A DNA stretch of 64,000 nt, taken from assembly GCF_003058085.1 (NCBI RefSeq), contig NZ_QBUD01000004.1, forward strand, positions 124,001 through 188,000. The letters are read 5' to 3'. The DNA comes from Yoonia sediminilitoris (GTDB lineage Bacteria > Pseudomonadota > Alphaproteobacteria > Rhodobacterales > Rhodobacteraceae). Positions within the stretch are counted from its first letter, which is position 1, and the number at the start of each line of letters is the position of its first letter. The notes beneath the pieces are model-generated. The model had not been told where the DNA came from. It was given only the letters and a program-made list of their open reading frames with translations, and did no database searches. The position numbers were made by a program, and so were the translations under genes. This document shows, piece by piece, positions 25,821 to 34,992 of the stretch.

Positions 25821-25862
25821 GAGAGAGGCGCCAAACGGTGCCTCTCTCTCTGCTTCTTTTTT
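25821..25862 (+). terminator. Intercistronic attenuating terminator after matP
   Basis: A 12-bp stem (GAGAGAGGCGCC at 25821-25832 with GGTGCCTCTCTC at 25837-25848, one G-U pair) has an AAAC loop. A T-rich tract with six T at 25857-25862 follows. It has the form of a partial Rho-independent terminator that would make binding protein more abundant than the permease and enzymes. Confidence 0.7.
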
Positions 25863-25882
25863 CGGACAATGAAGGAAAGCTT

Positions 25883-26431
25883 ATGGCTGGCCAAAGCTCT
25901 GCCGTTGCATCGCACACGGGCACAAATCCCTTTTTGAAATTCGTGGCCGCACTTTCGACCGTCGCGGGTTGGTGTTCGGCAGCGATGATCGTTTCGGCGG
26001 TTTTGATCACCTGTCAGATGATTTTCGTCCGGTTCGTGCTGAATGGCTCAACCATCTGGCAAACCGAGGCCGTGATCTATCTGGCCATCGGCTCTACCCT
26101 GATCGGGCTTCCGTATGTGCAGCGGCTGCGCGGGCATGTGAACGTGGACCTGATTCCGCTCACCATGGGGCCGCGCACGCGCTATTTTATGGCGCTGTTC
26201 ACCTTGTCGCTGTCCATCATCATGGTCGCGATCATTCTGTGGTATGGTTATGAATTCTGGCATTTCGCCTATGAACGAAACTGGAAGTCAGACACCGTCT
26301 GGGGGGTGCGCCTATGGATACCCTATGCTGCCCTGCCGATTGGATTTGCCTTATTTTTGCTCCAACTGATCGCTGATCTGGTGGCCTTGATGTTGAAAAT
26401 TGACAAGCCCTTCGGGCTGGAGGACGCGTAA
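25883..26431 (+). CDS. matQ: TRAP transporter small permease (DctQ type), malonate
   Basis: This 182-residue inner-membrane protein starts at the ATG at 25883 after GAAGGAAAG; an earlier in-frame ATG would lie inside the terminator hairpin. The four helices of the DctQ family are visible, with the conserved block RFVLNGSTIWQTEAVIYLAIGSTLIGLPYVQRLRGHVNVD at the centre. With MatM it forms the Na+-driven transporter. Its stop shares a base with the matM start. Confidence 0.88.
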   Translation: MAGQSSAVASHTGTNPFLKFVAALSTVAGWCSAAMIVSAVLITCQMIFVRFVLNGSTIWQTEAVIYLAIGSTLIGLPYVQRLRGHVNVDLIPLTMGPRTRYFMALFTLSLSIIMVAIILWYGYEFWHFAYERNWKSDTVWGVRLWIPYAALPIGFALFLLQLIADLVALMLKIDKPFGLEDA

Positions 26432-27747
26432 TGGACCCGTTGACGCTTGGGCTTTTGGTAGCTCTATGCACCATCGTCGTGCTGTTTTCCGGTGTGTCCG
26501 TCGCACTTGGACTACTGATCGTTTCCGCTGGCTTTCTGATGATCTTTGACGGGATGCGGTCGCTTGAACTGATCCCCGAAATCCTGTTCGGCAAGCTTGA
26601 TAATTTCGCCCTTTTATCAATCCCGATGTTCATCATCATGGGGGCGTCGATCGCATCGACGCGCGCGGGCGCTGACCTTTATGAGGCGCTTGAGCGCTGG
26701 CTGACGCGTGTTCCCGGTGGCCTGGTGATTTCCAACCTTGGGGCCTGTGCGCTGTTTGCCGCCATGTCCGGCTCAAGCCCCGCGACCTGTGCAGCCATCG
26801 GCAAAATGGGTATCCCCGAGATGCGCAAGCGGGGCTATCCTGACGGTGTGGCGGCAGGTTCAATCGCAGCCGGGGGCACACTGGGCATATTGATCCCACC
26901 ATCGGTGACGATGATCGTTTATGGCATCGCCACAGAAACCTCGATCGGGCGGCTTTTCCTCGCGGGAGTCTTTCCCGGCCTTCTGCTTGTCGCACTCTTC
27001 ATGGCGTGGTCACTATTCTACACATGGCGGTACGGAGACCGCAAACTGTTGACGACAACAACCTATTCATGGGCTGAAAAGTTCGAAATCCTGCCGCGCG
27101 TTGTGCCGTTTCTGCTGATTATTCTTGGCGTGCTTTATGCGATGTATGGCGGCGTCGCGACTCCCTCTGAAACTGCCGCTGTCGGGGCATTGCTTTGCCT
27201 GCTGATCGCGATGGTGATCTATAAGCTGTGGAACCCGCGCGACCTTTGGATTGTCTTGCGTGACAGCACCAAGGAAAGCGTGATGATCCTGTTCATCATC
27301 GCGGCGGCAGGCGTGTTTTCCTACATGCTGTCGAGCCTCTTTATCACCCAATCCATCGCTGCATGGATCGGCACATTGGATGTAAACCCATGGGTGCTGA
27401 TGCTTGCGGTCAACCTGTTCCTGCTGGTTGCAGGCTTCTTTTTGCCGCCTGTCGCGGTGATCCTGATGGCGGCGCCGATCTTGCTGCCAATCATCACCAC
27501 CGCCGGGTTTGATCCGATCTGGTTTGCGGTCATTCTGACCATAAACATGGAAATCGGGCTGATCTCGCCGCCTGTGGGACTGAACCTTTACGTCATAAAC
27601 GGCATCGCGCCGGATATCTCGCTCAAGACAATCCTGATGGGCTCCCTGCCCTTCGTCGCCTGCATGGTCATTGCGATTGTGCTGCTGTGCGTCTTTCCGC
27701 AAATTGCCACATGGTTGCCGAATGCCGTCATGGGAACACGCATGTGA
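26431..27747 (+). CDS. matM: TRAP transporter large permease (DctM type), malonate
   Basis: This 438-residue membrane protein forms the transport channel and has about 12 helices. Family motifs are FALLSIPMFIIMGASIA, AAMSGSSPATCAAIGKMGIPEMRKRGYPDG, AGGTLGILIPPSVTMIVYG, and near the end MEIGLISPPVGLNLYVINGIAP. The length is usual for DctM. The stop codon overlaps the GTG start of matA, tying uptake to malonyl-CoA metabolism. Confidence 0.92.
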   Translation: MDPLTLGLLVALCTIVVLFSGVSVALGLLIVSAGFLMIFDGMRSLELIPEILFGKLDNFALLSIPMFIIMGASIASTRAGADLYEALERWLTRVPGGLVISNLGACALFAAMSGSSPATCAAIGKMGIPEMRKRGYPDGVAAGSIAAGGTLGILIPPSVTMIVYGIATETSIGRLFLAGVFPGLLLVALFMAWSLFYTWRYGDRKLLTTTTYSWAEKFEILPRVVPFLLIILGVLYAMYGGVATPSETAAVGALLCLLIAMVIYKLWNPRDLWIVLRDSTKESVMILFIIAAAGVFSYMLSSLFITQSIAAWIGTLDVNPWVLMLAVNLFLLVAGFFLPPVAVILMAAPILLPIITTAGFDPIWFAVILTINMEIGLISPPVGLNLYVINGIAPDISLKTILMGSLPFVACMVIAIVLLCVFPQIATWLPNAVMGTRM

Positions 27748-28982
27748 GCTTTTTCAGCGATCTCATCTCGACAGTTTTCGAGCGTCGCTACCGCCGCGCG
27801 CTGTCTGATCAGGCAGACGGACGATCCCTGCGCGAACTGGCGATGGACCTGCTGGGCACCCGTGGTGAGGTGTCGGGCAGTGCGCTGGCCCATATGATCC
27901 TTGACCGTTATGCGGCGATGTCAACCGATGACAAAATCGCATTCTTTGACTTCCTGACCCACGACCTTGGGATCGTGGCCGAAGATGTGCAAATGACCCT
28001 GCACGCCTATCAGAACGTCCCGTCCAAAGACAGCTACCGCGCTTTTGCCGCCGCAAGCGAACCGCGGCGACAGGAACTTGCGCGGCGCCTGAATCAGGTG
28101 CCGGGCGGCACGGCGCAACTGGTCGCGATGCGCAGGGACCTGTTGCGCATGCTGGCAGATCACCCTGCATTTGCGCCGGTGGATGTCGATTTCAAACATT
28201 TGTTTTCATCATGGTTCAATCGCGGCTTTCTGGTCCTGCGCCCCATCAACTGGTCCAGCCCTGCGGAAATCCTTGAAAAGATCATCGCCTATGAAGCCGT
28301 GCACGCCATCGACAGCTGGGATGATCTGCGCCGCCGCCTGCAACCCGCAGACAGGCGCTGTTTTGGTTTTTTCCACCCCGCCATGGCGGACGAACCACTG
28401 ATCTTTGTTGAAGTCGCGCTCACGCGCGGCATCCCCAACTCAGTTCAGGATTTGCTGGCCGACGCACGCACAGAGATTGAGCCCGAAGACGCCGACACCG
28501 CCGTATTCTACTCTATTTCAAACTGTCAGGCCGGCCTTGCTGGCATATCCTTTGGTAATTCACTTATAAAACAGGTCGTGTCAGACCTGTCGCGTGACTT
28601 GCCCCAATTGAAAAATTTCGTGACCTTGTCGCCCATCCCGGGATTAAACAAATGGCGCGAAGCGACGGGGCCGGAAACGACCGCAACCGATCAGGATCAG
28701 GCCATTGCTGCGTTTTACCTGTTAGAGGCCAAGCGCGCAGACGGCCTGCCTGTCGATCCCGTGGCACGGTTTCACCTTGGCAACGGTGCGATGATCCATG
28801 CCGTGCATGCGCATGCTGACTTATCCGAAAACGGCATGAAGCAATCAAATGGCACGATGGTGAATTACCTTTACGACCTGTCGCAAATCGCCAAGAACCA
28901 CGAACAGTTCGTATCTGACGGCAGCGTCATCGCCTCAACCGAGGTCCGTACACTTGCTGCCACGGTTCACCGCGAAAAGTAG
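27744..28982 (+). CDS. matA: Malonyl-CoA decarboxylase
   Basis: This 412-residue cytoplasmic enzyme starts at the GTG at 27744 overlapping the matM stop; the frame is open upstream only inside matM. It converts malonyl-CoA to acetyl-CoA and CO2. The catalytic region is seen in YSISNCQAGLAGISFGNSLIKQVV and in the C-terminal HAVHAHADLSENGMKQSNGTMVNYLYDL, where Ser and His act in the human enzyme. RWPINWSSPAEILEKIIAYEAVH-like sequence is also conserved, here as RPINWSSPAEILEKII. The gene lies between the transporter and matB. Confidence 0.93.
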   Translation: MSFFSDLISTVFERRYRRALSDQADGRSLRELAMDLLGTRGEVSGSALAHMILDRYAAMSTDDKIAFFDFLTHDLGIVAEDVQMTLHAYQNVPSKDSYRAFAAASEPRRQELARRLNQVPGGTAQLVAMRRDLLRMLADHPAFAPVDVDFKHLFSSWFNRGFLVLRPINWSSPAEILEKIIAYEAVHAIDSWDDLRRRLQPADRRCFGFFHPAMADEPLIFVEVALTRGIPNSVQDLLADARTEIEPEDADTAVFYSISNCQAGLAGISFGNSLIKQVVSDLSRDLPQLKNFVTLSPIPGLNKWREATGPETTATDQDQAIAAFYLLEAKRADGLPVDPVARFHLGNGAMIHAVHAHADLSENGMKQSNGTMVNYLYDLSQIAKNHEQFVSDGSVIASTEVRTLAATVHREK

Positions 28983-28992
28983 GAGCGTGAGA

Positions 28993-30516
28993 ATGGCAAA
29001 CCCTCTTTATGATACCCTCTTTGGCCAGCATCACGGCAAGTCCGGCACCTTTCTGCACATGCAGGATGGCACGACTATGTCCTATGCCGGTTTTCTGGGT
29101 CTGGCCGCACAATATGCCAACTTGCTGGTCCAGCTTGGCCTGAACCCCGGTGATCGCGCCGCCGTTCAGGTCCAAAAGTCACCGCAGGCGTTGGCCTTTT
29201 ATGCGGCCTGTGTGCAGGCTGGCATCGTTTTCCTGCCTTTGAATACGGCCTATACGGCGGACGAGGTGCAGTATTTCGTCGAAAACAGCGGGGCGCGGGT
29301 TTTGCTGTGCGATCAGGCCAAGGCTGACAGCCTGCGACCCGTCGCAGAGGGCTGCGATGCAGCGCTGGAAACGCTGAATGGCGATGGAACCGGCAGCTTT
29401 GCCGACAAGGCCACAGCGCTTCCCGACAACTTTGATACGGTGGCACGCAGCACTGATGATCTGGCCGCGTTTCTTTACACATCCGGGACAACCGGGCGGT
29501 CAAAAGGGGCGATGCTGACACAGGGCAATCTTTTGTCAAATGCGCAGACGCTTGTGACGGAATGGCGCTTTACCGCAGATGATATATTGCTACATGCGTT
29601 GCCGATCTTTCATACGCATGGGCTATTCGTGGCTTCCAACATCACCTTGCTCGCAGGGGGGCAGATGATCTTTTTGCCCAAGTTCAATCTGGACGTGATG
29701 ATCGAAAAGCTGCCATTGGCAACCGCCATGATGGGCGTTCCAACATTCTACACCCGTCTTTTGGGCGATGCGCGTTTTACCAAGGACCTTGTACAGCATA
29801 TGCGCCTGTTCGTGTCGGGCAGCGCGCCCCTGCTTGCCGAAACCCATATCCAGTTCGAAGAGCGCACCGGCCACCGTATCCTTGAACGCTACGGCATGAC
29901 GGAAACCAACATGAACACCTCCAACCCTTACGACGGCGAACGCAGGGCGGGCACTGTCGGCTTTCCCTTGCCGGGGGTGGAGTTGAAAATCACCGACAGC
30001 AAAACCGGCGCCACGCTGCCGCAAGGCGAGATTGGCGAGATCGAAGTCCGCGGTCCGAATGTCTTCAAAGGCTACTGGCAAATGCCCGAGAAGACCGCCG
30101 AAGAACTGCGCCCGGATGGATTCTTTATCACCGGCGATTTGGGGCAGATCGACAAAGACGGCTATGTCCAAATCGTCGGTCGCAACAAGGACCTGATCAT
30201 CTCGGGGGGGTATAATATCTATCCCAAGGAAGTTGAGCTTTTGCTGGATGAACAGAACGGCGTGCTGGAAAGCGCTGTCATTGGTGTACCACACCCCGAC
30301 TTTGGTGAAACGGTCGTCGGTATTATCGTGCCCGATGGCGACTCTGACCCCGATCTTGATGCGATTGCCGCTAACATCGGCACATCACTCGCGCGTTTCA
30401 AGCAACCCCAAAAGCTGATCGTCCGGGCGGAATTGCCGCGGAACACAATGGGCAAGGTACAAAAGAAAGCGCTGCGCGACGAATACGGGGCGCTGTTTGA
30501 AAAAGCGCGCAGCTAG
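28993..30516 (+). CDS. matB: Malonyl-CoA synthetase
   Basis: This 507-residue member of the acyl-adenylate (ANL) family activates malonate with ATP and CoA. The start is the ATG at 28993 after AGGAG. The phosphate loop is YTSGTTGRSKGAML (162-175), followed by LPIFHTHGLFVASN, ERYGMTETNMNTSNPYDGERRAGTVG, and GRNKDLIISGGYNIYPKEVE; the C-terminal catalytic Lys lies in GKVQKKALRDEY. The ERYGMTET and RRAGTVG blocks are those of known MatB proteins. With matA it turns imported malonate into acetyl-CoA. Confidence 0.94.
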   Translation: MANPLYDTLFGQHHGKSGTFLHMQDGTTMSYAGFLGLAAQYANLLVQLGLNPGDRAAVQVQKSPQALAFYAACVQAGIVFLPLNTAYTADEVQYFVENSGARVLLCDQAKADSLRPVAEGCDAALETLNGDGTGSFADKATALPDNFDTVARSTDDLAAFLYTSGTTGRSKGAMLTQGNLLSNAQTLVTEWRFTADDILLHALPIFHTHGLFVASNITLLAGGQMIFLPKFNLDVMIEKLPLATAMMGVPTFYTRLLGDARFTKDLVQHMRLFVSGSAPLLAETHIQFEERTGHRILERYGMTETNMNTSNPYDGERRAGTVGFPLPGVELKITDSKTGATLPQGEIGEIEVRGPNVFKGYWQMPEKTAEELRPDGFFITGDLGQIDKDGYVQIVGRNKDLIISGGYNIYPKEVELLLDEQNGVLESAVIGVPHPDFGETVVGIIVPDGDSDPDLDAIAANIGTSLARFKQPQKLIVRAELPRNTMGKVQKKALRDEYGALFEKARS

Positions 30517-30560
30517 GGTCAGGCGGTGCGATCGGTTTAATTGACACCTTTCAGTGGTCT

Positions 30561-30588
30561 GCTCTGGCGCAAGATATTGCGCCAGAGC
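30561..30588. terminator. Hairpin between convergent matB and AGCS genes
   Basis: A perfect 12-bp stem (GCTCTGGCGCAA with its exact complement) has a GATA loop. It starts 45 bp after the matB stop and lies 8 bp beyond the stop of the convergent symporter gene. Neither side has a clean U-run, so it is probably a bidirectional stabiliser or weak terminator. Confidence 0.65.
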
Positions 30589-30595
30589 GTTGGGT

Positions 30596-32146
30596 TTAGT
30601 GGCCGTACTTCTTGATCTCGCCGGATTGCAGGCGTGACGCATAAGACGCCAACTCTGCCCGCACCAGTTTCATCAGGAAATACAGGCAGAAGATGTTCAC
30701 GACTGCCATCGCAAAGATCGCCGCATCAGAGAAGTCGATCACAGGACCAAGCGACGCAGCAGCCCCGATGACGATGAAGATGCAAAAGATGATCTTGAAC
30801 ACCAACTCTGTCGTCTTGCCTTCGCCAAACAGATAGGTCCACGCTTTCAGGCCGTAATAGCTCCATGAAATCATGGTCGAGAAGGCGAACAACACAACCG
30901 CAATTGCCAGAACATAAGGGAACCAGCTAATACCTGATGCGAATGCCGCAGAGGTCAGGGCAACACCTGAGTTCCCGTCGACAGTTGCGATGGCACTCCC
31001 CGCTTCGTTCAGGACGTAGTTGCCTGTTGCCGGATCAATGATCAGCTGTTGCGAGATCACAATTACCAAGGCTGTCATTGTGCAGATAACCACCGTGTCG
31101 ATCAGCGGTTCAAGCAAGGACACAAACCCTTCGGTAATAGGCTCACTGGTTTTCACGGCAGAGTGCGCGATCGCGGCAGAGCCAACGCCCGCCTCGTTCG
31201 AGAAAGCCGCCCGTTTGAAGCCCTGGATCAACGCCCCGACCATGCCACCGGCAACACCCAATCCAGTAAAGGCACCGGCAAAGATCTGGCCAAACGCCCA
31301 TCCGATCATGTCATAATTCACAATGAGAATGACCAAGGCCGCGCCCACATACAGAATACCCATCAATGGCACGACCTTTTCGGTCACATTCGCGATCGAT
31401 TTGATCCCGCCAACAATCACGGCAAAGACGACACCCGCAAAAATGATCCCTGTAATCCAGCCCGGATAGTCGCCCACGATACCGGATATTTGCACATGCG
31501 CCTGATTGGCCTGGAACATATTGCCCCCGCCCAAAGCGCCCAGGATACAAAAGACGGAAAACAGGATTGCAAGAATCTTGCCACCCGGCAAGCCAAGTTC
31601 CGAAAACCCCTTTGAGATGTAATACATCGGGCCACCCGACACGGTGCCGTCGGGATATTCGTTCCGGTATTTCACGCCCAGCGTACATTCGGTGAATTTC
31701 GATGCCATACCCAGAAGGCCCGCCAAGATCATCCAGAAGGTAGCACCTGGCCCACCGATACCAACGGCAACAGCAACGCCCGCGATATTCCCTAGACCAA
31801 CAGTACCCGAAAGCGCGGTCGCCAAGGCCTGAAAGTGGCTTACCTCGCCTGCATCGTTGGGATCAGTATAATCACCTTTGACCAATTGAATGGCATGTTT
31901 GAAAAACCGCAGCTGCACAAAACCGAAATAGAATGTGAAGATCGTTGCGGCGATGACCAGCCACATCACGATCCAAGGAAAAGCCGTGCCTGGAATCGGC
32001 GCGAAAATAAGGCTGACAAAGGGGCCTGTGATATTTGCAAAGACTTCGTTGACCTTGGCATCTATTCCCATTGCCTCTTGGGCAGCAAGCGGGCTGGACG
32101 TCAGGGCTGCAACGGCTGAGGCCAGCCAGAATTTGTATGAATGCAT
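30596..32146 (-). CDS. Alanine/glycine:cation symporter (AGCS family)
   Basis: This 516-residue inner-membrane symporter for small amino acids is Na+-driven. Family blocks are HFQALATALSGTVGLGNIAGVAVAVGIGGPGATFWMI, GGPMYYISKG, and AAFSNEAGVGSAAIAHSAVKT. The N-terminus MHSYKFWLASAVAALTSSPLAAQ looks like a cleavable signal peptide, as in many marine members, leaving about 11 helices. It is followed 11 bp upstream by the universal stress gene, with which it may share a transcript. Confidence 0.94.
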   Translation of the reverse strand: MHSYKFWLASAVAALTSSPLAAQEAMGIDAKVNEVFANITGPFVSLIFAPIPGTAFPWIVMWLVIAATIFTFYFGFVQLRFFKHAIQLVKGDYTDPNDAGEVSHFQALATALSGTVGLGNIAGVAVAVGIGGPGATFWMILAGLLGMASKFTECTLGVKYRNEYPDGTVSGGPMYYISKGFSELGLPGGKILAILFSVFCILGALGGGNMFQANQAHVQISGIVGDYPGWITGIIFAGVVFAVIVGGIKSIANVTEKVVPLMGILYVGAALVILIVNYDMIGWAFGQIFAGAFTGLGVAGGMVGALIQGFKRAAFSNEAGVGSAAIAHSAVKTSEPITEGFVSLLEPLIDTVVICTMTALVIVISQQLIIDPATGNYVLNEAGSAIATVDGNSGVALTSAAFASGISWFPYVLAIAVVLFAFSTMISWSYYGLKAWTYLFGEGKTTELVFKIIFCIFIVIGAAASLGPVIDFSDAAIFAMAVVNIFCLYFLMKLVRAELASYASRLQSGEIKKYGH

Positions 32147-32157
32147 GATTCCGTCTC

Positions 32158-32595
32158 CTATCCGACGACCGTGACAGGCACATCTGCGGCCATGACGAGG
32201 TTCTGGGTTGAACTGCCGAAAATACGGCGGGTGAAACCGTCAGCCGATGAACGCCCGACAATGATTTGTGACGCGCCATTTTCGACGGCCAGCCTGTTCA
32301 AGGTTTCCGCCACATCACCGTGCCTGACCAGACCGCTGGCCTTGAAACCCGCGTCCTGCAGTCCGGTGACGGCAGGCTCCACGATGCGCGACGTCGCCAG
32401 CGTGATTTCCTCTTCGCGCCGCTTGTGGCGCTGTTCATTTTCTTCCGGTGTGTTGAATGTAAAGGGCGACCATTCGATCACATAAATGACCAACAATTCA
32501 CACCCGTCGATCATGGTTGCGAGGTTTTTGGCAAATGTCAGGGCATGTTGGCCCGTATCCGTGCCATCAAGACCGATTGCAATTTTCACCGTCAT
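32158..32595 (-). CDS. Universal stress protein (UspA family)
   Basis: This 145-residue protein starts at the ATG at 32595, directly after GGAGGACGTA; a longer frame upstream lacks a ribosome site. A single Usp domain opens with VKIAIGLDGTDTGQHAL and ends with IIVGRSSADGFTRRIFGSSTQNLVMAADVPVTVV, which contains the ATP-binding G-2X-G-9X-G(S/T) pattern. It precedes the AGCS symporter in the same direction by 11 bp. Usp genes beside TRAP and other transporters are common, possibly as ATP sensors. Confidence 0.93.
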   Translation of the reverse strand: MTVKIAIGLDGTDTGQHALTFAKNLATMIDGCELLVIYVIEWSPFTFNTPEENEQRHKRREEEITLATSRIVEPAVTGLQDAGFKASGLVRHGDVAETLNRLAVENGASQIIVGRSSADGFTRRIFGSSTQNLVMAADVPVTVVG

Positions 32596-32912
32596 TACGT
32601 CCTCCTTATTATAGCTATTCGTTTTTGTTGAAGGGGACGGCAGGGCGGAAAAAACACGCTCCGCCACATCTGATTCCCGCACCCCTCGGTCACCAGTATG
32701 TGTGATTTTCAGTGGCGAGTGGGAATTTTTCCCGAACTCAGGGCTGCGGCCTTGGAGAGAGGGTCGGCAAACCCATCACAAAGCGGGCAGTTTTCGATCA
32801 GTGCAGCGGATTGATGCCGCGCTTGTATCCCGCTTCAAGCGCTATGGACAAGCATAGGAAGTCGTCCGAACCAGCGGCTCGGACGTCCTACGCGTTAACC
32901 TATTGCTGGTGG
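32596..32912. other. Non-coding gap with a weak inverted repeat
   Basis: This 317-bp stretch between the Usp promoter side and the 3' end of the TRAP binding-protein gene has no credible frame. An inverted repeat GTCCGA (32864-32869) and TCGGAC (32879-32884), with partial extension on both sides, lies 30 bp past the binding-protein stop and may end its transcript. The rest should hold the usp promoter. I see no trace of TRAP permease genes. Confidence 0.5.
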
Positions 32913-33950
32913 TCAGTTTACCTGCCCGGCATGTGCTTCCACAGCTTTTCGGGCTGCTGCCACAAGTGCCGCGCCATCAAAGCCCTTGGCATCCATCTCT
33001 GCGATCCAATTTGCGGTGACAGTCTCGCCCAAAGCTTTGATGCGGGCGGTTTCTGCCTCTGACAACTGTGCGATTTCATTGCCGTCGGCGGCCATCAACG
33101 CGCGCCCACCAACATCGCCAGTATCATGGGCATGCCCTGCCCAGCGACTGGCCATCATGCCGGAATTGGCGTCAATCACGGCTTTCAGGTCCGCTGGCAG
33201 GCTTTCATACACATCCTTGTTCATCGCCCAGATGAAATAAAGGTTATAAAGCGCACGGTCCCCCGCGACATCGGTGTGACTGTCCGTCAGTTCGTTCAGT
33301 TTGAGCGATGGTGACATTTCCCAAGTGATGACACCGCCATCAACGACCCCCTTGGACAGGGCTTCAGGGAATTGCGGCACTGGCATGCCAATCGGTGTCG
33401 CGCCCAATTCCTGTAGCAACAAGGTCGCAGGGCGGGACGGGCCGCGCAGCTTGAGGCCTGCGAAATCCTCGACCGTTTGCACCGGTTCCCCGCGTTTATG
33501 CACGATACCGGGGCCATGCATATGGGCGGCAATCAGATGCACATCGGCGAAATCATCCATCAGAAACTGCTGGGTGAAATCCCATGCGGCAGCACTGGCC
33601 TCTTCCCCGGACTTTGTCGTCATGAAGGGCAGTTCCATTGCCTCGGCTTCGGGGAAACGGTTGGGCTGATAGCCGGGAATAACCCAGCCGCCATCGATGG
33701 CACCATCACGGATCAGATCATATTGGCTTGGGGCGGCTCCACCCAACTGCATAAAGGGATAAAGCTCCACCTTGATGCGGCCATTCGACTGTTCCTCAAT
33801 CGCGTCGGCCCATGGCTGCATAAAGTAAGTCGGGTTCGCACTGGCCGGTGACACAAAATGCTGGAACCGCAATGTGACCTCTTGCGCCAGGGCAGAGGTT
33901 GCAGTCAGGCTGAAGGCTGCCGCAATAGCGGCTTGTTTGATCAGGTGCAT
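32913..33950 (-). CDS. Orphan TRAP transporter substrate-binding protein (DctP type)
   Basis: This periplasmic solute-binding protein has 345 residues from the ATG at 33950; GAAAGGA lies 8 bases before it, while the ATG at 33959 sits right on that site. A Sec signal peptide ends at SALAQ. It shows VTLRFQHFVSPASANP, DLIRDGAIDGGWVIPGYQP, LKLRGPSRPATLLLQELGATPIGMPVPQFPEALSKGVVDGG (with the carboxylate-binding Arg) and WEMSPSLKL. No DctQ or DctM gene lies next to it, so it either uses a distant permease or is a sensor component. Confidence 0.9.
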   Translation of the reverse strand: MHLIKQAAIAAAFSLTATSALAQEVTLRFQHFVSPASANPTYFMQPWADAIEEQSNGRIKVELYPFMQLGGAAPSQYDLIRDGAIDGGWVIPGYQPNRFPEAEAMELPFMTTKSGEEASAAAWDFTQQFLMDDFADVHLIAAHMHGPGIVHKRGEPVQTVEDFAGLKLRGPSRPATLLLQELGATPIGMPVPQFPEALSKGVVDGGVITWEMSPSLKLNELTDSHTDVAGDRALYNLYFIWAMNKDVYESLPADLKAVIDANSGMMASRWAGHAHDTGDVGGRALMAADGNEIAQLSEAETARIKALGETVTANWIAEMDAKGFDGAALVAAARKAVEAHAGQVN

Positions 33951-34123
33951 CTTTTGCATCCTTTCTTTTCAATCATGTCTGGAAGGGCGTCACCGCTAGC
34001 GACGCTGTATAAATAGGCGCCGACACTAAATCCGACAAGTCCGGGCTATAGGTGAATATTGCGCCTGTTTTGTCCCTTTACCGCGGCACGTAGCATTGAT
34101 TTGCCCCATGCCATTGACGCAAA

Positions 34124-34936
34124 TCAAACGTTGTAGGTCGGATGAAACCTGCCACCGGGGGACAGCGTAAAGATATCTGCGCCATCCGCCGTGATCCCGA
34201 TGGAATGTTCAAACTGCGCCGACAAGGACTTGTCACGGGTCACTGCGGTCCAATCGTCGGCAAGCACTTTGGTATCCGGGCGGCCCAGATTGACCATCGG
34301 CTCGATGGTAAAGAACATGCCTTCCTCCAGCATAGGGCCGGTGCCGGGGCGGCCATAATGGACCACGTTCGGCGGCGCGTGAAAAACGCGCCCCAGACCA
34401 TGCCCGCAAAAGTCGCGGACCACAGACATGCGATTGCTTTCCACATAAGTCTGGATCGCGTGGCCGATATCGCCAAACGTATTGCCCGGCTTTGCGGCCT
34501 CGATTCCCTTCATCAGGGCGTCATGTGTGACCTGAATCAGGCGCTCAGGCTTGCGGGCCAGATTGCCCGCGACATACATGCGGCTGGTGTCGCCAAACCA
34601 GCCATCGACGATGACGGTTACGTCGATATTCAGGATATCCCCGTCTTTCAGTTTCTTGTCGCCGGGGATGCCATGGCAGACGACATGATTGACCGATATG
34701 CAACTGGCGTGCTTGTAACCCTTGTAGCCGATCGTGGCCGAGGTCGCACCGGCGTCACCCACCCACTGTTCAATCAGGCGGTCAAGTTCGCCGGTGGTCT
34801 GACCGGGAAAGACATGTTCCGCGATATCATCCAGAATTTGCGCGGCCAGTCTGCCCGCCACATGCATGCCCGCGAAGTCTGCGGGTTCGTGGATGCGGAT
34901 ACCGTCTTTGGTGATGCGGCCATTGCTCGTCTGCAC
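34124..34936 (-). CDS. map: Methionine aminopeptidase, type I
   Basis: This 270-residue protein is the standard length. It removes the N-terminal Met from nascent proteins. The metal ligands are Asp105 (NIDVTV), Asp116 (FGDTS), His179 (CGHGLGR), Glu212 (FTIEPM) and Glu243 (QFEHSIG); His89 (VCHGIP) is the substrate-binding residue. It lies 56 bp after sfsA on the same strand, the usual sfsA-map pair in Rhodobacterales. Confidence 0.96.
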   Translation of the reverse strand: MQTSNGRITKDGIRIHEPADFAGMHVAGRLAAQILDDIAEHVFPGQTTGELDRLIEQWVGDAGATSATIGYKGYKHASCISVNHVVCHGIPGDKKLKDGDILNIDVTVIVDGWFGDTSRMYVAGNLARKPERLIQVTHDALMKGIEAAKPGNTFGDIGHAIQTYVESNRMSVVRDFCGHGLGRVFHAPPNVVHYGRPGTGPMLEEGMFFTIEPMVNLGRPDTKVLADDWTAVTRDKSLSAQFEHSIGITADGADIFTLSPGGRFHPTYNV

Positions 34937-34992
34937 AGGTGTCGTCCTTTGTCGCTGTCAATTCTGCACATATGGGAAATCTGAGTTGAGTT

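Noticed and set aside
31049-31615. A 188-codon plus-strand frame opposite the AGCS symporter
   Set aside because: It is the reverse of a conserved transmembrane gene and is highly charged with no known fold.
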